The notes beneath the pieces are model-generated. The model was not told the DNA's origin. It was given only the letters and a program-made list of their open reading frames with translations, and did no database searches. Position numbers and translations under genes: made by a program. This document shows positions 1 through 12,461 of a stretch of DNA of 64,000 nt, piece after piece. Every line of letters starts with the position of its first letter. The stretch's first letter is position 1. Source of the stretch: Panopea generosa (lineage: Eukaryota > Mollusca > Bivalvia > Adapedonta > Hiatellidae); the NCBI GenBank assembly GCA_029582155.1, contig CM055900.1:42805124-42869123 (forward strand), read 5' to 3'.

Positions 1-579
1 ACGTCATCTAATCTGTGTCATAACAAATCTGCAGTGTCTTTTATTCTTCGGAAAGAATTGATCAAGTGTTATGTTTTGATGCTTATAAAGCAATGTATCC
101 CTCTGTTCCACAGACTGATATATAAACAAGCTTGTTCTCTCAATGCGATACCGCTGCCAAGCAGTCATCATCGCACGCGGCGGCCACACACGCTACTGAT
201 AACCAGATTTTGAAGTCCATCCCTTCCTGTTTTAAATTCAAATCAAACCATAAAATTGATAATTTCTGTCCAATTTAACTATTTCAGTCGATTGATAAGA
301 CATAACTATACAATAAACAGAAGATTTTTAGCCAAATTTAGTTAAATGTTAACAAAATATTCACATTCAAACTTAGCGAAAGTTTCTTTTTTGTCCAGTA
401 TATGTTCTTTGCTGAATCTAAGAATATTGATAATGTGTGCATCAAATACGTATAAGCATTTCAATCTTTTTTTGTTGTTACCAAAAAATGTTTATTTGGG
501 AAGTTTAAAGGAAATATATCGGGAATTTTCAAAAAATTAAATTGGCTAATAACATTTATTTCCAATAAAGCATCCCTAT

Positions 580-1025
580 ATATACTCACTGATCCCACAC
601 TGGCTAAAGGATATCCATTTAAACATGCCAAAATATTATATTGGAAAGGGGTTTCCTAACTTGGGCTACGCGCCATGGTTAGACTAAAATAGATTCCCGC
701 TTAAAATTGCAGCATATTTTGTGACGTATGAAATGAGTCACGCGATTACATTTTGATTTCAATATGATCCGTTATACAGGTTTACACGTAATACAATTGA
801 TTTCATCTTAGAAAGTGTCCGAATGACAATAAAAAGGCAATTAAGTGCGGTCCAGTTTTAGAATGGGGATTTCGTTTCAAGTTTTGCACTCCAGTTAAAA
901 TATCGATTATGTCATATTTTGGTGAATTTGACATACCAAACCATTTGGATTCCATTTATTAATGACAATGAAAAGCTCTGAATCTATTTTTATAATAATA
1001 TTTTCTTAGACATTTATACCGCTTT
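580..1025 (+). repeat. Diverged dispersed repeat, copy 1
   Basis: Aligns by eye, with many substitutions and small indels, to 13118-13560 in the same orientation. Shared blocks include the stretches starting near 602 and 13147 (ggatatccatttaaacat versus ggatatctattaaaacat) and near 905 and 13441 (gattatgtcatattttggtg versus gattttgtcatgttttggtg). Neither copy has a long reading frame, so it is an old non-coding interspersed element of unknown class. Confidence 0.6.
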
Positions 1026-1784
1026 TTTCCTGATATAATCCTTTTAATGGGACTATTGACCACTAGCAGGCTGATGACCGCGAAATGACGCCAGGATTTG
1101 GATATATGACCTAGTATTAGTGTTGTAATGAATCAAAGTAAAACTATTTTAGATATACTTGGCACGTCGCCTCCCTGACTGTAGAGTTGCTACTGTTTCC
1201 TTCGTTGAAGACTCGAAAGACATTGAGTGTGGTACCAAAGTCAGTCACATAACTAGGACAAGATACTTAAATCTTTACTTAAGGAAACAACGATATAAAA
1301 CCCGATATATCTCAACAATATAACCTGATCCAAAACGACCACTAAGCCAACACATTACATTAAATACTCATCGTCTCTCATTGACTTATTTCAAAACAAA
1401 ACATTCAATATCCGTAATTTGTCAAACTGAGATTTATTAGATTTTTAAATTCAGTTAAAAAACATATATATTATAATCTAAGAAGAAATGATAACGAAAA
1501 GGATATTGCTGCGTTCATTTTTGTTTTATTTCATTTTTACGTCAAAATCTATTTGTTTTTGGTAAATCTTAATAAAATTGAGGTCATTAAGATGTATAAT
1601 ATAAAGACCACAATCAGTTATATTGTTATGATTAAGATGTTTATATGAATGATAAAAATCTAAATTATAACCAGATGACTGATTGCGGTCTTCATATTCT
1701 GTCTTGGTAGATTCTATATTTGTGTCTCTATAAGTTTTAGCTGTAAACGAGTAAGAATAATAAAAACCTTTCGTTCTATTAAAA

Positions 1785-2031
1785 TTGAGGGCTAACAGAC
1801 GATCAGTTAACCTAACCACTGTTTCCTGGGATTAACCAGTACTCGAGCACACCCCATCTCCGCAAGTAACTGATAACTTTCCCACTTGAATCAGTGGTGA
1901 GAGACGAATGATAATGAGACACAATGTCGTATATCAATCATCACGGAGACTGTTGCCGGGCAGGGGATTCGAACTCACGACCCCTGGATTGATAGTCAGG
2001 CGCTTAACCGACTGAGCTAATCGGGCCCGGC
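1785..2031 (-). mobile_element. Full-length tRNA-derived SINE with target-site duplication
   Basis: On the minus strand the element starts with a tRNA-like head (2031-1955). It has a box-A-like TTAGCTCAGTCGGTTAAGC and a box-B-like GAGTTCGAATCC, so internal RNA polymerase III transcription is expected. A body follows and ends near 1785. The 14-bp sequence tcgttctattaaaa flanks it exactly on both sides (1771-1784 and 2032-2045), a clear target-site duplication left by LINE-type insertion. Related copies of the same family are at 54012-54224, 54815-54955 and 58931-59193. Confidence 0.85.
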
Positions 2032-2439
2032 TCGTTCTATTAAAAAGAAAGATATATTATATTATACAAACTGAACTTAAAACGAGCACTATAATAAAAA
2101 TGGCCAACAAATAGTTTTAATCTTTGAAAAACACAGCCAATGAAAACATGGTTGTTCTCTATGTTTTTTGTTTTAAAATGATTGAATGATAGCATTTTCA
2201 GAAAAGAAAATCATAGGTTAAAGAAGTATATTTCAGAATGATAGCATCCGCCACTTATAAATGTTATCCATAACCCCTATGTTTCTTGGTAAGAATGTGA
2301 TACCAAAATTTGATAAAAAATCTTAAAAAATGGACATTTTATTGCTTAAATCATTCATTGTATCAATATCCATAAGACTGCAGCAAAGATTTTGGTGTCT
2401 TAAAAGAAAAACAGTTTTCATTTAACCGTTTACTTCATA

Positions 2440-2565
2440 TAGACGCCTTTTGGAGACCCTTTGGACTCCTCTAATAGAGACGTCTTTGGACACCTCTAAT
2501 ATAGACGCCTTTGGACACCTCTAATATAGATGCCTTTGGACACCTCTAATAAAGAACGCTTTTGA
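2440..2565 (+). repeat. Short 25-bp minisatellite
   Basis: About four units of the type ctctaatatagacgcctttggacac stand in tandem, the first and last degenerate. No coding sense is apparent. Confidence 0.7.
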
Positions 2566-4204
2566 ATTATTGGAAGAATTATATTTATATTAACTGACAG
2601 AGTGGAAAACAGTGCAGGAAGTGTTCAGATTGCTCTTCCTGCACTGTTTTCAAAGGCCTTCTGTGTTTGGTGCGGGAAAATGCGTATCTATGGAGGAATG
2701 GGTTAAGACATGAAATTCACATACGTGATAATCTGAAAACTTCCGAGCAAACATTCACAAGCGAAATGAAATGGTAATACAGTTATGAAATGTTGATATA
2801 TTTCGACAAAGTAAGTTTTAATGTCACCGGAGTTTTAATTTTGCGAAAACATAAACATGCATAGGCAACACATTTCTTAAACAATTTACTCCTTCCAAGA
2901 TACTACCTGTTTGATTGTCAGATCATTCATGGCTTCATAATGAAATAAGCAATAAATTGAGAACTCGAAAGCGCTCTAATGATAGAATCAAGCGAACACA
3001 CATTGTCAAAATATGCTTCAAACTCATAGTAAGGAATCGCATTGATTACTTATTTAAAGAGTTATTTTTATCAGTTATTGATTCCTTAATAAAGTCTTTT
3101 TAATCGTTCACTCTAGATCGATATTGTGTCATATATCTAGAAAACTGATCACATCAGTGCATTATTAAACAACTATCTACCTTTTTCACCTCACTTCATT
3201 CCTACTTTCACTGCACTTTTAACAGAGGTGTGAAAAACATTTTTTCGTAGCCTTTTTATATATGTTTTCCACTAACAAATTCATCTATTAGTATTACATT
3301 CCTAACCTTCATAATTATATTATCTGACTTTAGATATTTCCAACTATTCAAAGTACAATGTCACCAGTATTTAGCTACATGCCAGATCCGCTCTTGATCA
3401 AAATAACGTCATCAACGCCAATACGTAGACGACATGACGTCATTATATAAACATATCAGTTGTAGAAAATGGGTGAATTGTATATTAGCGTTAAAAAAAT
3501 GGTACTACAGTGTCAGTTTTAATTTATGGAAGATAATAAACATATCAGTTTAACTATTGTTCCATCGATTATAGCACATGGAGTTTGTATGGATTATCAG
3601 CATTAGAACGGAAGAACGTTTTGTTTGAACTATTGACTCAATAACCGGGTGAAACCGGTTTCGACAGAATAAGTGGTCAATAGCTCATTTTATTTTACCT
3701 GATTAGTTCGGGTTTCAACCAATCAGATTGAAGCATTTATGATAATATATAATAAAATCAATTAAATGATCGCTTTTCTCTTGTACACGTATATTGTTAA
3801 AGTCATGGAGTCTAATATAAATTTATAAAACTTTACTTCGGTGAGCAAAAATAATTATTCTTGCTTTGACATTGACCAAGTACATGGTGATATCACTAAG
3901 TTAAGGCTTTAGGCATCGCTAGTTCTATATTAAATAGCTTATCTAACTATCTATCTTCTCGTAAACAATGTTTAGCTATACATCACAGATTACGAATATA
4001 AAATCAGGAATACCACAGGGACCTATTCTTTGATAACTGCTTTTTTGTTTTACTCGTATTTATAGTAAAACAAGTTGAAACAAGTTCTTACAACTTAGAC
4101 AAATCACGCTCGAAGTGTTACTTGGTAGACCCAGTACTAAGCAAATGCTGAAAAAGTGGTACCATCCACGTATTGATGAATGTCAATCGAAATATATTGG
4201 TGCT

Positions 4205-4262
4205 GTGAGGAAAGTATAATTTGGCAAGCGCCTTGACCACTCGGCCACAGAGAAACGTCACA
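4205..4262 (-). mobile_element. SINE head fragment beside exon 13 donor
   Basis: The minus strand reads GTGGCCGAGTGGTCAAGGCG, a strong tRNA-Leu/Ser-like A box, but I see no matching B box downstream. It is therefore a tRNA-derived SINE fragment rather than a tRNA gene. It begins 8 bp after the exon 13 splice donor at 4270/4269. Confidence 0.5.
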
Positions 4263-4270
4263 AATATTAC

Positions 4271-4431
4271 CTTTATCGTGAGATGAGGTTTTCGAAGTCG
4301 TAAGTCATCTGCATGTGTAAACAACTGTTTCGTCTCAACTACGTTTGTCATGCAATATATCTTTAAGAAGCATTGATCCGTGATTTTATCGATGTGGTCG
4401 TCCACCGATATTACCGATGAAAATGTTTCTT
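4271..4431 (-). CDS. Tg: Transglutaminase exon 13 (second C-terminal beta-barrel region)
   Basis: The exon encodes 53 full codons, including TDQCFLKIYCM, ETKQLFTHADDLRLRKPHL and TIK. These fit the segment of invertebrate transglutaminases joining the first and second C-terminal beta-barrels, where a DQC..K..CM...ETKQ pattern is usual. The acceptor is ATTTTGCAG/AA (4433-4432) and the donor AAAG/GTAATA (4270). Two bases complete the codon begun in exon 12, giving Glu, and the exon ends in phase 0. This is the last exon visible. About 90 more residues would be needed to reach a normal transglutaminase length near 750. Open frame past the donor runs into SINE sequence and is not coding. Confidence 0.88.
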
Positions 4432-7400
4432 CTGCAAAATTGAACAGCTGTTTAAGTTATATATGGCTAATTGCATGTTGAAACTTTACTTTATGTTAGA
4501 TTTTGTTTTCAAATTGGCGGGTTGACGTTTCCTTTGTATAATTTTGTGATTTTGTAATACAGCATTCATAACCGATTCTGTCTACAAGACTGAACTGTAA
4601 AATTCTGTATTAATTGGATTATGTGTTCTCACAAAAGAAATTATTTATTTATCTTGTTTTTTTTAATTTAACTTGACGAAGTGTCTGTCAAAATTCAAAG
4701 CTTGTTTAGCCCATTGCATATTATACATTGTGTTTATATAGATTTGGGCTCTTAATGATTGACTGAGTTCCTCCATGCGTTTCTTCAATACTGATTCATT
4801 TGACATGATTGTGCATAACTACCTTGCCAGACAAAATGGATTTTTTTGGTGTGTTTCGGATGGCACGAATATATATGTTTATAGCATCTAAAGTTACATT
4901 GGCACAATTATAAAGTCAAAATCACCATATCAAACTAAATATTATATACCTTTACACTTACATTACACATATATTTCTATTTGACATAAAATACAAAAGT
5001 CATAGCAACGAGTAGTTACTTCAAAATAAAAAAAATGCAGTGATATAACTTAAGTTCTAGCTACAATTGAGAGATTTTAATTTGTGCTATGCTCACATGC
5101 ATGGGTAATACAACTACTTTTATAAATACGAGAGGCGTTCAATAAGTAATGTTATTCGTCCCATACATTAAGAACCGTGAATATGAATATCGTGAACTTC
5201 CAGATAAGATTTGTTGTGTATCTTATGCCATCAAACACATTGTGCGAGCTCCAGAATACCTTTTATCGTAGTCTTGACCACATACAGGCGTGTACAACGC
5301 AGTCAAATAAAGTTGGAAAAAGAGCTGCTAAATGTGTTAATATAAGGAGCTGTATGAGTGTGTTGGGAACAAGTGGAATTCGTGCACCACATAATTATGC
5401 TTTATGTACTGTACATCGTAATATAAAAAAAAATTAACATGATTTCACTATAAAAATGGCAACCAAAGACAAACGGAGGTCTTCATTACCAACAGAAGTG
5501 TGGCATTTCAGTGTTTCAAGTATATACACAAAACATATTATAAAAACATGTTTAAGAAGTTGGTAAAAATATGTATTTCTGTTAAAGCGGACTACTTTGA
5601 AGGTATGAACCAAAGTTTTATTTCAAGACCAATACTTTTTAATTAAACGCCCATCGTACAACACGGATGTGAGTAAATATATGCAACGACACAACATACA
5701 TACTGAATCCTTAACTGGATCATACTAATATAAAGCTATCAGTTCATGTATGTAAATTTGTCCACCCTGTCCAGATGTGTTGCATGTACTTCCATAGTAT
5801 ATAAGTCATGGCCGACACCAAATGTATTGGTTTGGCAGAGGCCTTGAAATTGTATCTATGGTTTGCATTGTAGCTAGGCGCACTCGTCGTAGTCTGGTCT
5901 GTACATTTATGTCTTGGTTATTCACAAATAAATATCTCCATATATATCATGCATTGTGAATGAGCATCTGAAAAGATCCCTAAAATCGTAAATCCCGTTG
6001 TTGTGAATTTAATTATCTCCCTATATATATATATAGATTTTTTTTTGTATGGGGATACCCACGATATATTTCTATACTTGATATATATACTTAATTGAAG
6101 TCACCGGCATAAAATAGATTGTATTAACCAACCTGGTCGAGTCAAAACTATAACATTCCTTTGCTTCTAATCATTCGGAAAAAATGCGACAACCATTCCA
6201 GAATAAATCAATTATTTTGAAATATACCTTTCCTGAACGAGGCGAATGAGTCCATGGACGCAGAAATAATGGGACCATATAGAATGAACAGCTGATATTG
6301 TGAGTCAACAATGCCTGACAATGGGTCTCTCGGAAATAAAAACAATGGAGCCATAAAAAATGAAAAGCTGATATTGTGATATTGTGATAGTCAACATGCC
6401 TGACAATGGGTCCGTTGAAAGCAGAACAATGGAGCAATACAGTATCGAGAGCTATTATTGTGATAGTCAACAATGCCTGACAACGAGTTCCTTGGAAGCA
6501 GAAACAATGGACCCATACAAAATGAAGAACTGATATTGTGATAGTCAACAGTGCCTGACAATGGGTTACATGGAAGCAGAAGCAATGTATCCATACAGAA
6601 TGGAAGCTGCATTGTGATAGTCAACAATATATGATAAGGGTCCCTTGGAAGCAGAACAATCGATTCATACAGAAAGAAGAGCTGCAATTATGAGTCTATA
6701 ATACCTGTCAATGTGTCCATTGGAAGTACACACAATGGAGCCATACATAATGAAGAACTGCTGTTGTGATAGTCAACACAACCTGACAATGGCTCCCTTT
6801 GAATTAGAAACAACGGAGCCATACAGAATGAAAAGCTGCTATTATGACAGGCAAAAAGGCCTGACAATGGGTCCTTTAGAAGAAGAAAATGGAGCCATAG
6901 AAAATGAAGAACTCCCAGTGAAATAGTCAACAATACCTGCCAATGGGTCCCTTGGAAGCAGAACAATGGATTCATACAGAATGAAGAGATGTTATTGTGA
7001 TAGTCAACAATACCTGAAAATGGGTCCCTTGGAAGCAGAATAATGGATCTATACAGAACGAAGAGATGCTATTATGATAGTCAACAAAGCATGACAATCA
7101 GCCATTGGAAGCAGAAACAATGGAGCCATACAGAATGAAGAGCTTCTAATGTGATAGTCAACAATGCCTGACAATAGGTCCTTGGAAGCAGAACAATAGA
7201 TCCATACAGAATGAAGAGCTGCTATTGTGATAGTCAACATTGACTGATTATGGGTCCCTTGGAAGCAGAACAATGGAGACATTCATCAGAATAAAGAACT
7301 GCTATTGTGATTGTCAACAATACCTGACAATGGGTCCCTTGGAAGCAGAACAAAGGAGCAATACAGAATGAAGAACTGCTATTGTGATAGTCTACAAAAC

Positions 7401-8624
7401 CAGACAATGGGTATCTTGGAAGCAGAACAATGCCATAATAGAGAATGAAGAGCTGTGATTGTGATAGTCAGCAATACCTGACAATGAATCCCTTGGAAGC
7501 AAAACAATGGGGCCATTCAGAATGAAGAACTGCTATTGTGATTGTCAACAATGCCTGACAATAATTCCCTTGGAAGCAGAACAATGGAGCCATTCAGAAT
7601 GAAGTTATGTTATTGTGATAGTCAACAATGCCTGATAATGGGTCCCTTGGAAATATAACAATGTAGCAATACAGAATGAAGAAATGTTATTGCGATAGTC
7701 AACAATACCTGGCAATGGGTCCCTTGGAAGTAGAAACAGTGAAGCCATTTAAAATGAAGAACTGCTATTGTGATAGTCAACAGTGCTTGGCAATGGGTTC
7801 CTTGGAAGCAGAAACAATGGAGCAATGCAGAATAAAGAACTGCTATTGTTATAGTCAACAATACCTGACAATGGGTCCCTTGGAAGCAAAACAAAGGAGC
7901 AATACAGAATGAACAACTTCTGTTGTGATAGTCAACAATACCTGACAATGGTCCTTTGGAAGTAGAACAATGTTACAATACAGAATGAAGAGCTGCTATT
8001 GTGACAGTAAACAATACCTGAAAATGGTTACCTTTGAAGCAGAACAATCGAGCCATTCTGAATGAAGAGAGGCTATTGTGATAGTCAACAATGTCTGATA
8101 ATGGGTACATTGGAAGCAAAACACTGGAGCAATACAGAATAAAGAGCTGCTATTTTGATAGTCAACAATGCCTGACAATGGGTCTCTTGGAAGCAGAACA
8201 ATTGAGCCATTTAGAATGAAAACATGCTTTTGTGATAGTCAGCAATGCCAAACAATTTCCCTTGGAAGCAGAACAATGGAGCAATACAGAATAAAGAACT
8301 GCTATTGTGATATTAAACAATATCTGACAATGGGTCCGTTGGAAGTAGAAACAATGAAGCCATTAAGAATGAAAAACTGCTATTGTGATAGTCAACAGTG
8401 CTTGGCTATTGGTCCCTTGGAAGAAGAACAATGGAGCCATTCAAAAAAAAACAACTGCTATTGTGATAGTCAACAATACCTGACAATTGGACCCTTGGAA
8501 GGAGATAAAAAATAAAGCCATACAGAATGAAGAACTGCTATCGTAATAGTCAACAAGGCCAGACAATGCTTCCCTTTGAAGCACACAATGTGTTCAAGAA
8601 AAAATTAGCAGAAACAATATTCAC
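4432..8624. other. Intron 12 of the transglutaminase gene
   Basis: The left part (4432-6200) is AT-rich and I see no exon, RNA gene or recognised element there. The right part (about 6240-8590) is the 77-bp tandem array, listed separately. The array stops about 35 bp short of the exon 12 donor. Confidence 0.7.
6240..8590 (+). repeat. 77/78-bp tandem satellite, about 30 units
   Basis: Each unit carries the phrases cctgacaatgggtcccttgg, aagcagaacaatgg, agccatacagaatgaag and ctgctattgtgatagtcaac. Units are 77 bp, or 78 when 'gcagaaacaatgg' replaces 'gcagaacaatgg', with scattered substitutions and small indels that grow toward the left end. Open frames in several phases and on both strands here are by-products of the repeat (78 bp is 26 codons) and not genes. 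Confidence 0.92.
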
Positions 8625-8826
8625 CTGAGTTGGGTCGCATTTTGGTATCGTGTATTTGCACCTTTTTCACATCCTTAATACGGACCCCAGTGTATTGTAC
8701 GCTGGTTACGGTGATTCTGCCCTTGACAGTGCGGGTCTCAGAGCTGTTGTTTCTCATTTTCAGATCAACCTTAATGTCATCTCCCACAAACGTATCATCA
8801 TTTAAAATGAGCTCAAAGTCGACATC
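8625..8826 (-). CDS. Tg: Transglutaminase exon 12 (first C-terminal beta-barrel)
   Basis: The exon encodes DVDFELILNDDTFVGDDI, KVDLKMRNNSSETRTVKG and IRIKD-like strand sequence (VRIKDVKKVQIHDTKMRP). This is the classic first C-terminal beta-barrel, an immunoglobulin-like fold, of transglutaminases: hydrophobic/polar alternation with a K(V/I)..MRN.S...R.V core. The acceptor is TTAAACAG/GATGTC (8828-8827) and the donor AACTCAG/GTGAAT (8624). It begins in phase 0 after exon 11 and ends in phase 1, and the split codon resolves to Glu with exon 13. Confidence 0.92.
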
Positions 8827-9895
8827 CTGTTTAAAACAAAAATATACAAATACTTATTCTGAAATGCAGAGTAAATGTTCATACTAATCACATATGTAAT
8901 TCGTGTCATATAAAATCATACAAACATATACAAGTATATAACTCGAATATATACTATAGGTTAATCGACATTAAACTGAAGTTCTCTCGAAACAACATCA
9001 TTGTGGTGATGTGATGAGATGTTCTTTGTTTACTTGCTCCCTTGGAACAGCATCATTGTGATATGATGAGATGTTCTTTGTTTTCTTGCTCTCTCGGAAC
9101 AGATTTAATGAGGTATTCTTTGTTTTCTTGCTCACTCGGAACAACATCACTTTGATGATTTAATGAGGTATTCTTTGTTTTCTTGCTCTCTCGGAACAAC
9201 ATCACTTTGATAATTTAATGAGGTATTCTTTGTTTTCTTGTTCTCTCGAAACAACATAACTGTGGTGATGTGATGAGATGTTCTTTGTTTTCTTGCTCTC
9301 TCGGAACAACATCACTTTGTTGATTTAATGAGGTATTCTTTGTTTTCTTGTTCTCTCGAAACAATATAACTGTGGTGATGTGATGAGATGTTCTTTGTTT
9401 TCTTGCTCTCTCGGAACAGCATCACTTTGTTGATTTAATGAGGTATTCTTTGTTTTCTTGTTCTCTCGAAACAACATAACTGTGGTGATGTGATGAGATG
9501 TTCTTTGTTTTCTTGCTTTCTCGGAACAACATCACTGTGGTAATGTAATGAGGTGTTCTTTGTTTTCTTGCTCTTTAGGAACAACATCACTGTGGCGATG
9601 TGATGAGATGTTCTTTATTTTCTTTCTTTCTCGGAAAAACATCACTGTGATGATGTGGTGAGATGTTTTTTTTTTGTTTTCTTGGTCCTTCGGAACAGCT
9701 GTATTCATTTATTTGATATATTGACTACCAATCAACATATTAAGCATACATTTGTCAATAAAATACTAATTTATTCTCTATGAAACTATTTAAACATATA
9801 GCTTGTGGAACGCATTTTATCTTTGATACAGGTATAGTAGAATTCAATTAATGTGCGCTATTAGTTTAAAAGCTTTTTATGATGAAAACATTTAC
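8827..9895. other. Intron 11 with 55-bp array
   Basis: A short intron. A tandem array occupies 8978-9700; the remainder (8827-8977 and 9700-9895) is AT-rich with no recognisable feature. Confidence 0.75.
8978..9700 (+). repeat. 55-bp tandem repeat with 110-bp alternating (A/B) organisation
   Basis: Units read tctttgttttcttg followed by ctctcggaacaacatcac or ttctctcgaaacaacataac, then a ga-rich end. Between about 9180 and 9520 two variants alternate strictly. Type A ends ttgatttaatgaggtat and type B ends gtgatgtgatgagatgt, giving a 110-bp higher-order unit. About 13 monomers in total; the outer monomers are more degenerate. Confidence 0.9.
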
Positions 9896-9984
9896 CTTTG
9901 CTGTTGTTCTATAATGATCCACATGCCCTCTTAATGTCGAGTGCAAATTGGCCTTCATTACTGCAATTCTTTCTTCCTCTGATC
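9896..9984 (-). CDS. Tg: Transglutaminase exon 11 (core/barrel linker)
   Basis: The exon encodes SEEERIAVMKANLHSTLRG and HVDHYRTTAK. The (Y/F)xEGSEEER motif, begun in exon 10, is the hallmark of the hinge between the catalytic core and barrel 1 in transglutaminases. The acceptor is TTATAG/GATCAG (9986-9985) and the donor GCAAAG/GTAAAT (9895). It enters with two bases completing a Gly codon and leaves in phase 0. Confidence 0.92.
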
Positions 9985-12348
9985 CTATAAGATAAAGTAA
10001 ATGTTTTCTGAAACGGGTTGTTTGCTTTTTCTTCATTAAGATCTGAGTTTATAGAAAATGTGCGACTAAAGAAAAAACAAGAATGTGCATGTAAATTTCT
10101 ACTTGTCTTATCTTTGCTCTTTCTCTACTCTTTTATTTTCTTTTTATATTCACCCTTCAAATATTACTTGTAAGACAGTGTATGCATGTTATGTTATCTA
10201 AAGGTATCATGTAATGTGTTAAAAAAATGATATAGCTTGTATTGATACATGAACAGTTTTTGTATAACATTGTATTATGTCTTACATGGAATAAAAGATA
10301 TTCTTCACAAAAAAAAAGAATCTGCTTACAATTATGCAATGAATTATATGTGTTAATCGTTCATAGGATGCATTATCCAGGTACTGTGTATGTTCGCATT
10401 TCACGATGATTCTGTAACGTTACTTTTTAAACTTACGTAAATGTATAAGGTTTTCTTCCTTAACATCACCACACTTCTTTTTTTTTGTTTGGATAGCATA
10501 GATATACTTGTAAATTATATATTGAAATATCTAGATAAAATTAGTTAGCTAACCAGCAAAGGTCACCTCTGTTGTGAAAATGTAGTTCCAATGAATATCA
10601 TTCATTTACTATTACGTCTATTTTAAGGCAATATGTCAGATTTTATTTAGAATATGGCCAAACTGGGGGAAAAGTTGCGTCTTCAATGTTGTTGCTAAAA
10701 CGTTCGATGTAAATATTAAGTAAATAATAAACTGCCAAAACTATATGAAAATGATTTAAATGGAAAGCCAATACCACAGGCACATGTTCTGGCATGTACC
10801 TGATGTACAGCAAGTTTCATTTGAATCGCGTTAAAAATGTGGGATGAATTGCGTCCGTAAGGTTGTTGGTCCAAAACGAGATGGACTGACGGACGGACGC
10901 CATTTCAATATCCTCTTATGTTCTCCGAAAGCGGGGGTTACAGTGATACTATATAATGTCCCAATGCATTTTGGTTGACAGAGCATAAATGAGAGCTTCC
11001 CGGTAAAGATTACAATAGCGTAAACAGTTTGTTACATTTTTTTTCATTTTTATGAATAGTATGATTGGGATTTTGAGGATCAGTCAATTAATGTACATAA
11101 ACATTACTATACTGTTACACATGACTTGAATGGACACTTTATGTCAATTTATATTATGAAAAAAAGTGAAATTGCAGGATGGGATAACTTATGGTGATGA
11201 TACTGATGATGACAATGATGATAATAATATACCTGCTCATGTAAACAAATAGTTAATATTTAGGAAAACAAACATGTGGATATTGTTTTATGTCCACGTC
11301 TTATATTTCATCACCAGTCTCGGCTTCATGCAGATAAAAACAGTCAGTATATAAAGTATTAAGATATGTGTAAGACAGAGCTGAGAACATTGAACTGTAA
11401 AAGATCAGATGACGATGTACGAGTCCTTAAGTAAATTATACCAAGATGTGTTTTAAGCCAGAACATGGAATTCAAATTAGTGATAATGCATAACAAATGT
11501 ATAATAAACAGCAACAATATCATTTGATTCATAAAATAAAATTAACTAATATTAACGAAGGGAAAGCATGGTAAATAACCAAGGATAGTTTTAATGATTT
11601 CTTAATCGCTTTCAAATAAAATAACGAGCATGCATGTTTCTCACTTAAGCAGTGACATATAATTATTCAACATAAAATAAAAAGGTACTGACAACTTGAT
11701 TGGTATTCCTAAGTATGGGGTCCATAAACTGCAAAAAATAGTAGCAAAAAAAAAACAACAACATTTTTATCCTATGAGATATCGAACAATGATTGGCTAC
11801 TCACAAAGGAGATATATATATATATCAGCACATGTTTCTGTTAACATCACATGCCAATGGTCAATTATGGTTCATAATTCAAATATCAAGCATACTGTGC
11901 CTGATGGCAATTCTATTTTCTATTAAATTCTTTTGTTTCATGGATATTTTGTCAAACAATACAATATCTTTTCCCGTTTAAAATGTAAAAAAAGAAATAT
12001 TTGACTTTGTGTGCATTTTAGCATTCACTGATAACATAACTGGATAATTACCAAACTTATGATATAGTTAACTTTAACATTTACACAAAGTTCTCTTGAA
12101 TTTTCCAAATTGTAAAATTAATGTCAAAAGCAGCAGTAATATTTCGGATAAATTGTTGATTTGATCAAATTGGAAAATAAGTGTCAGAGTTATGGCTCCT
12201 TACACATTAAACTCCCGAATAACATATCGAAAATGAGTTCCTGCTTCCAAGGGACATATTGTCCCTTGAAATATTAAATCTAACTTTATTGAGTACGGTC
12301 TCTTGTTTCTAATATCAATGCAACTTTTATAATACGGAATATATTTAC
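9985..12348. other. Intron 10
   Basis: AT-rich intron without exons I can support. A stretch near 10640-10960 (with the phrases ccaaaacgagatggactgac, ggacggacg and gaaagcgggggttac) looks like part of a dispersed repeat of a type I associate with bivalve genomes, but it is too short and diverged here to classify. A short TA-rich run lies at about 11810-11826. Confidence 0.55.
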
Positions 12349-12461
12349 CTTCAGCGAACTTGTACAGGCTCGTTACATCTTCTCTGAAATGTTCTGATGG
12401 ATAAAATCTCCCAGGAGATCGTTCTACGCCCGGGCGTTGAGTACTTAGGAATTTCCCAACG
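12349..12461 (-). CDS. Tg: Transglutaminase exon 10 (end of catalytic core)
   Basis: The exon encodes VGKFLSTQRPGVERSPG, then REDVTSLYKFAEG with exon 11. VGKxxSTxxxG followed by R.D(V/I)T..YK(Y/F).EG is invariant at the end of the transglutaminase core. There is an insertion relative to typical members between the ST and the RED(V/I)T motif (SPGRFYPSEHF). The acceptor is TATTTAAG/C (12463-12462), with a weak pyrimidine tract. The donor is GCTGAAG/GTAAAT (12348). Its first base completes a Ser codon only if exon 9 uses a GC donor. Confidence 0.9.

Larger units (their letters stand above)
1..4270. other. Partial intron 13 of the transglutaminase gene, no exon found
   Basis: This is intron sequence on the minus-strand transglutaminase gene, downstream of exon 13. 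I searched the minus strand for the missing end of the last beta-barrel and found none, so the 3' exon or exons and the stop codon probably lie beyond the left edge. It contains an old dispersed repeat (580-1025), a complete SINE (1785-2031), a short minisatellite (2440-2565) and a SINE head fragment next to the exon 13 donor. The rest is AT-rich with nothing I recognise. Confidence 0.6.

Noticed and set aside
1955..2031. Possible functional tRNA gene on the minus strand
   Set aside because: The acceptor arms pair, but the T-stem does not form around TTCGAAT and the D-stem is weak. The unit is flanked by a SINE body and target duplications, so it is a SINE head.
4118..4270. C-terminal extension of exon 13 (frame stays open to 4118)
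   Set aside because: The frame beyond 4271 starts with a good GT donor and runs into SINE-derived sequence; residues there do not resemble the transglutaminase barrel.
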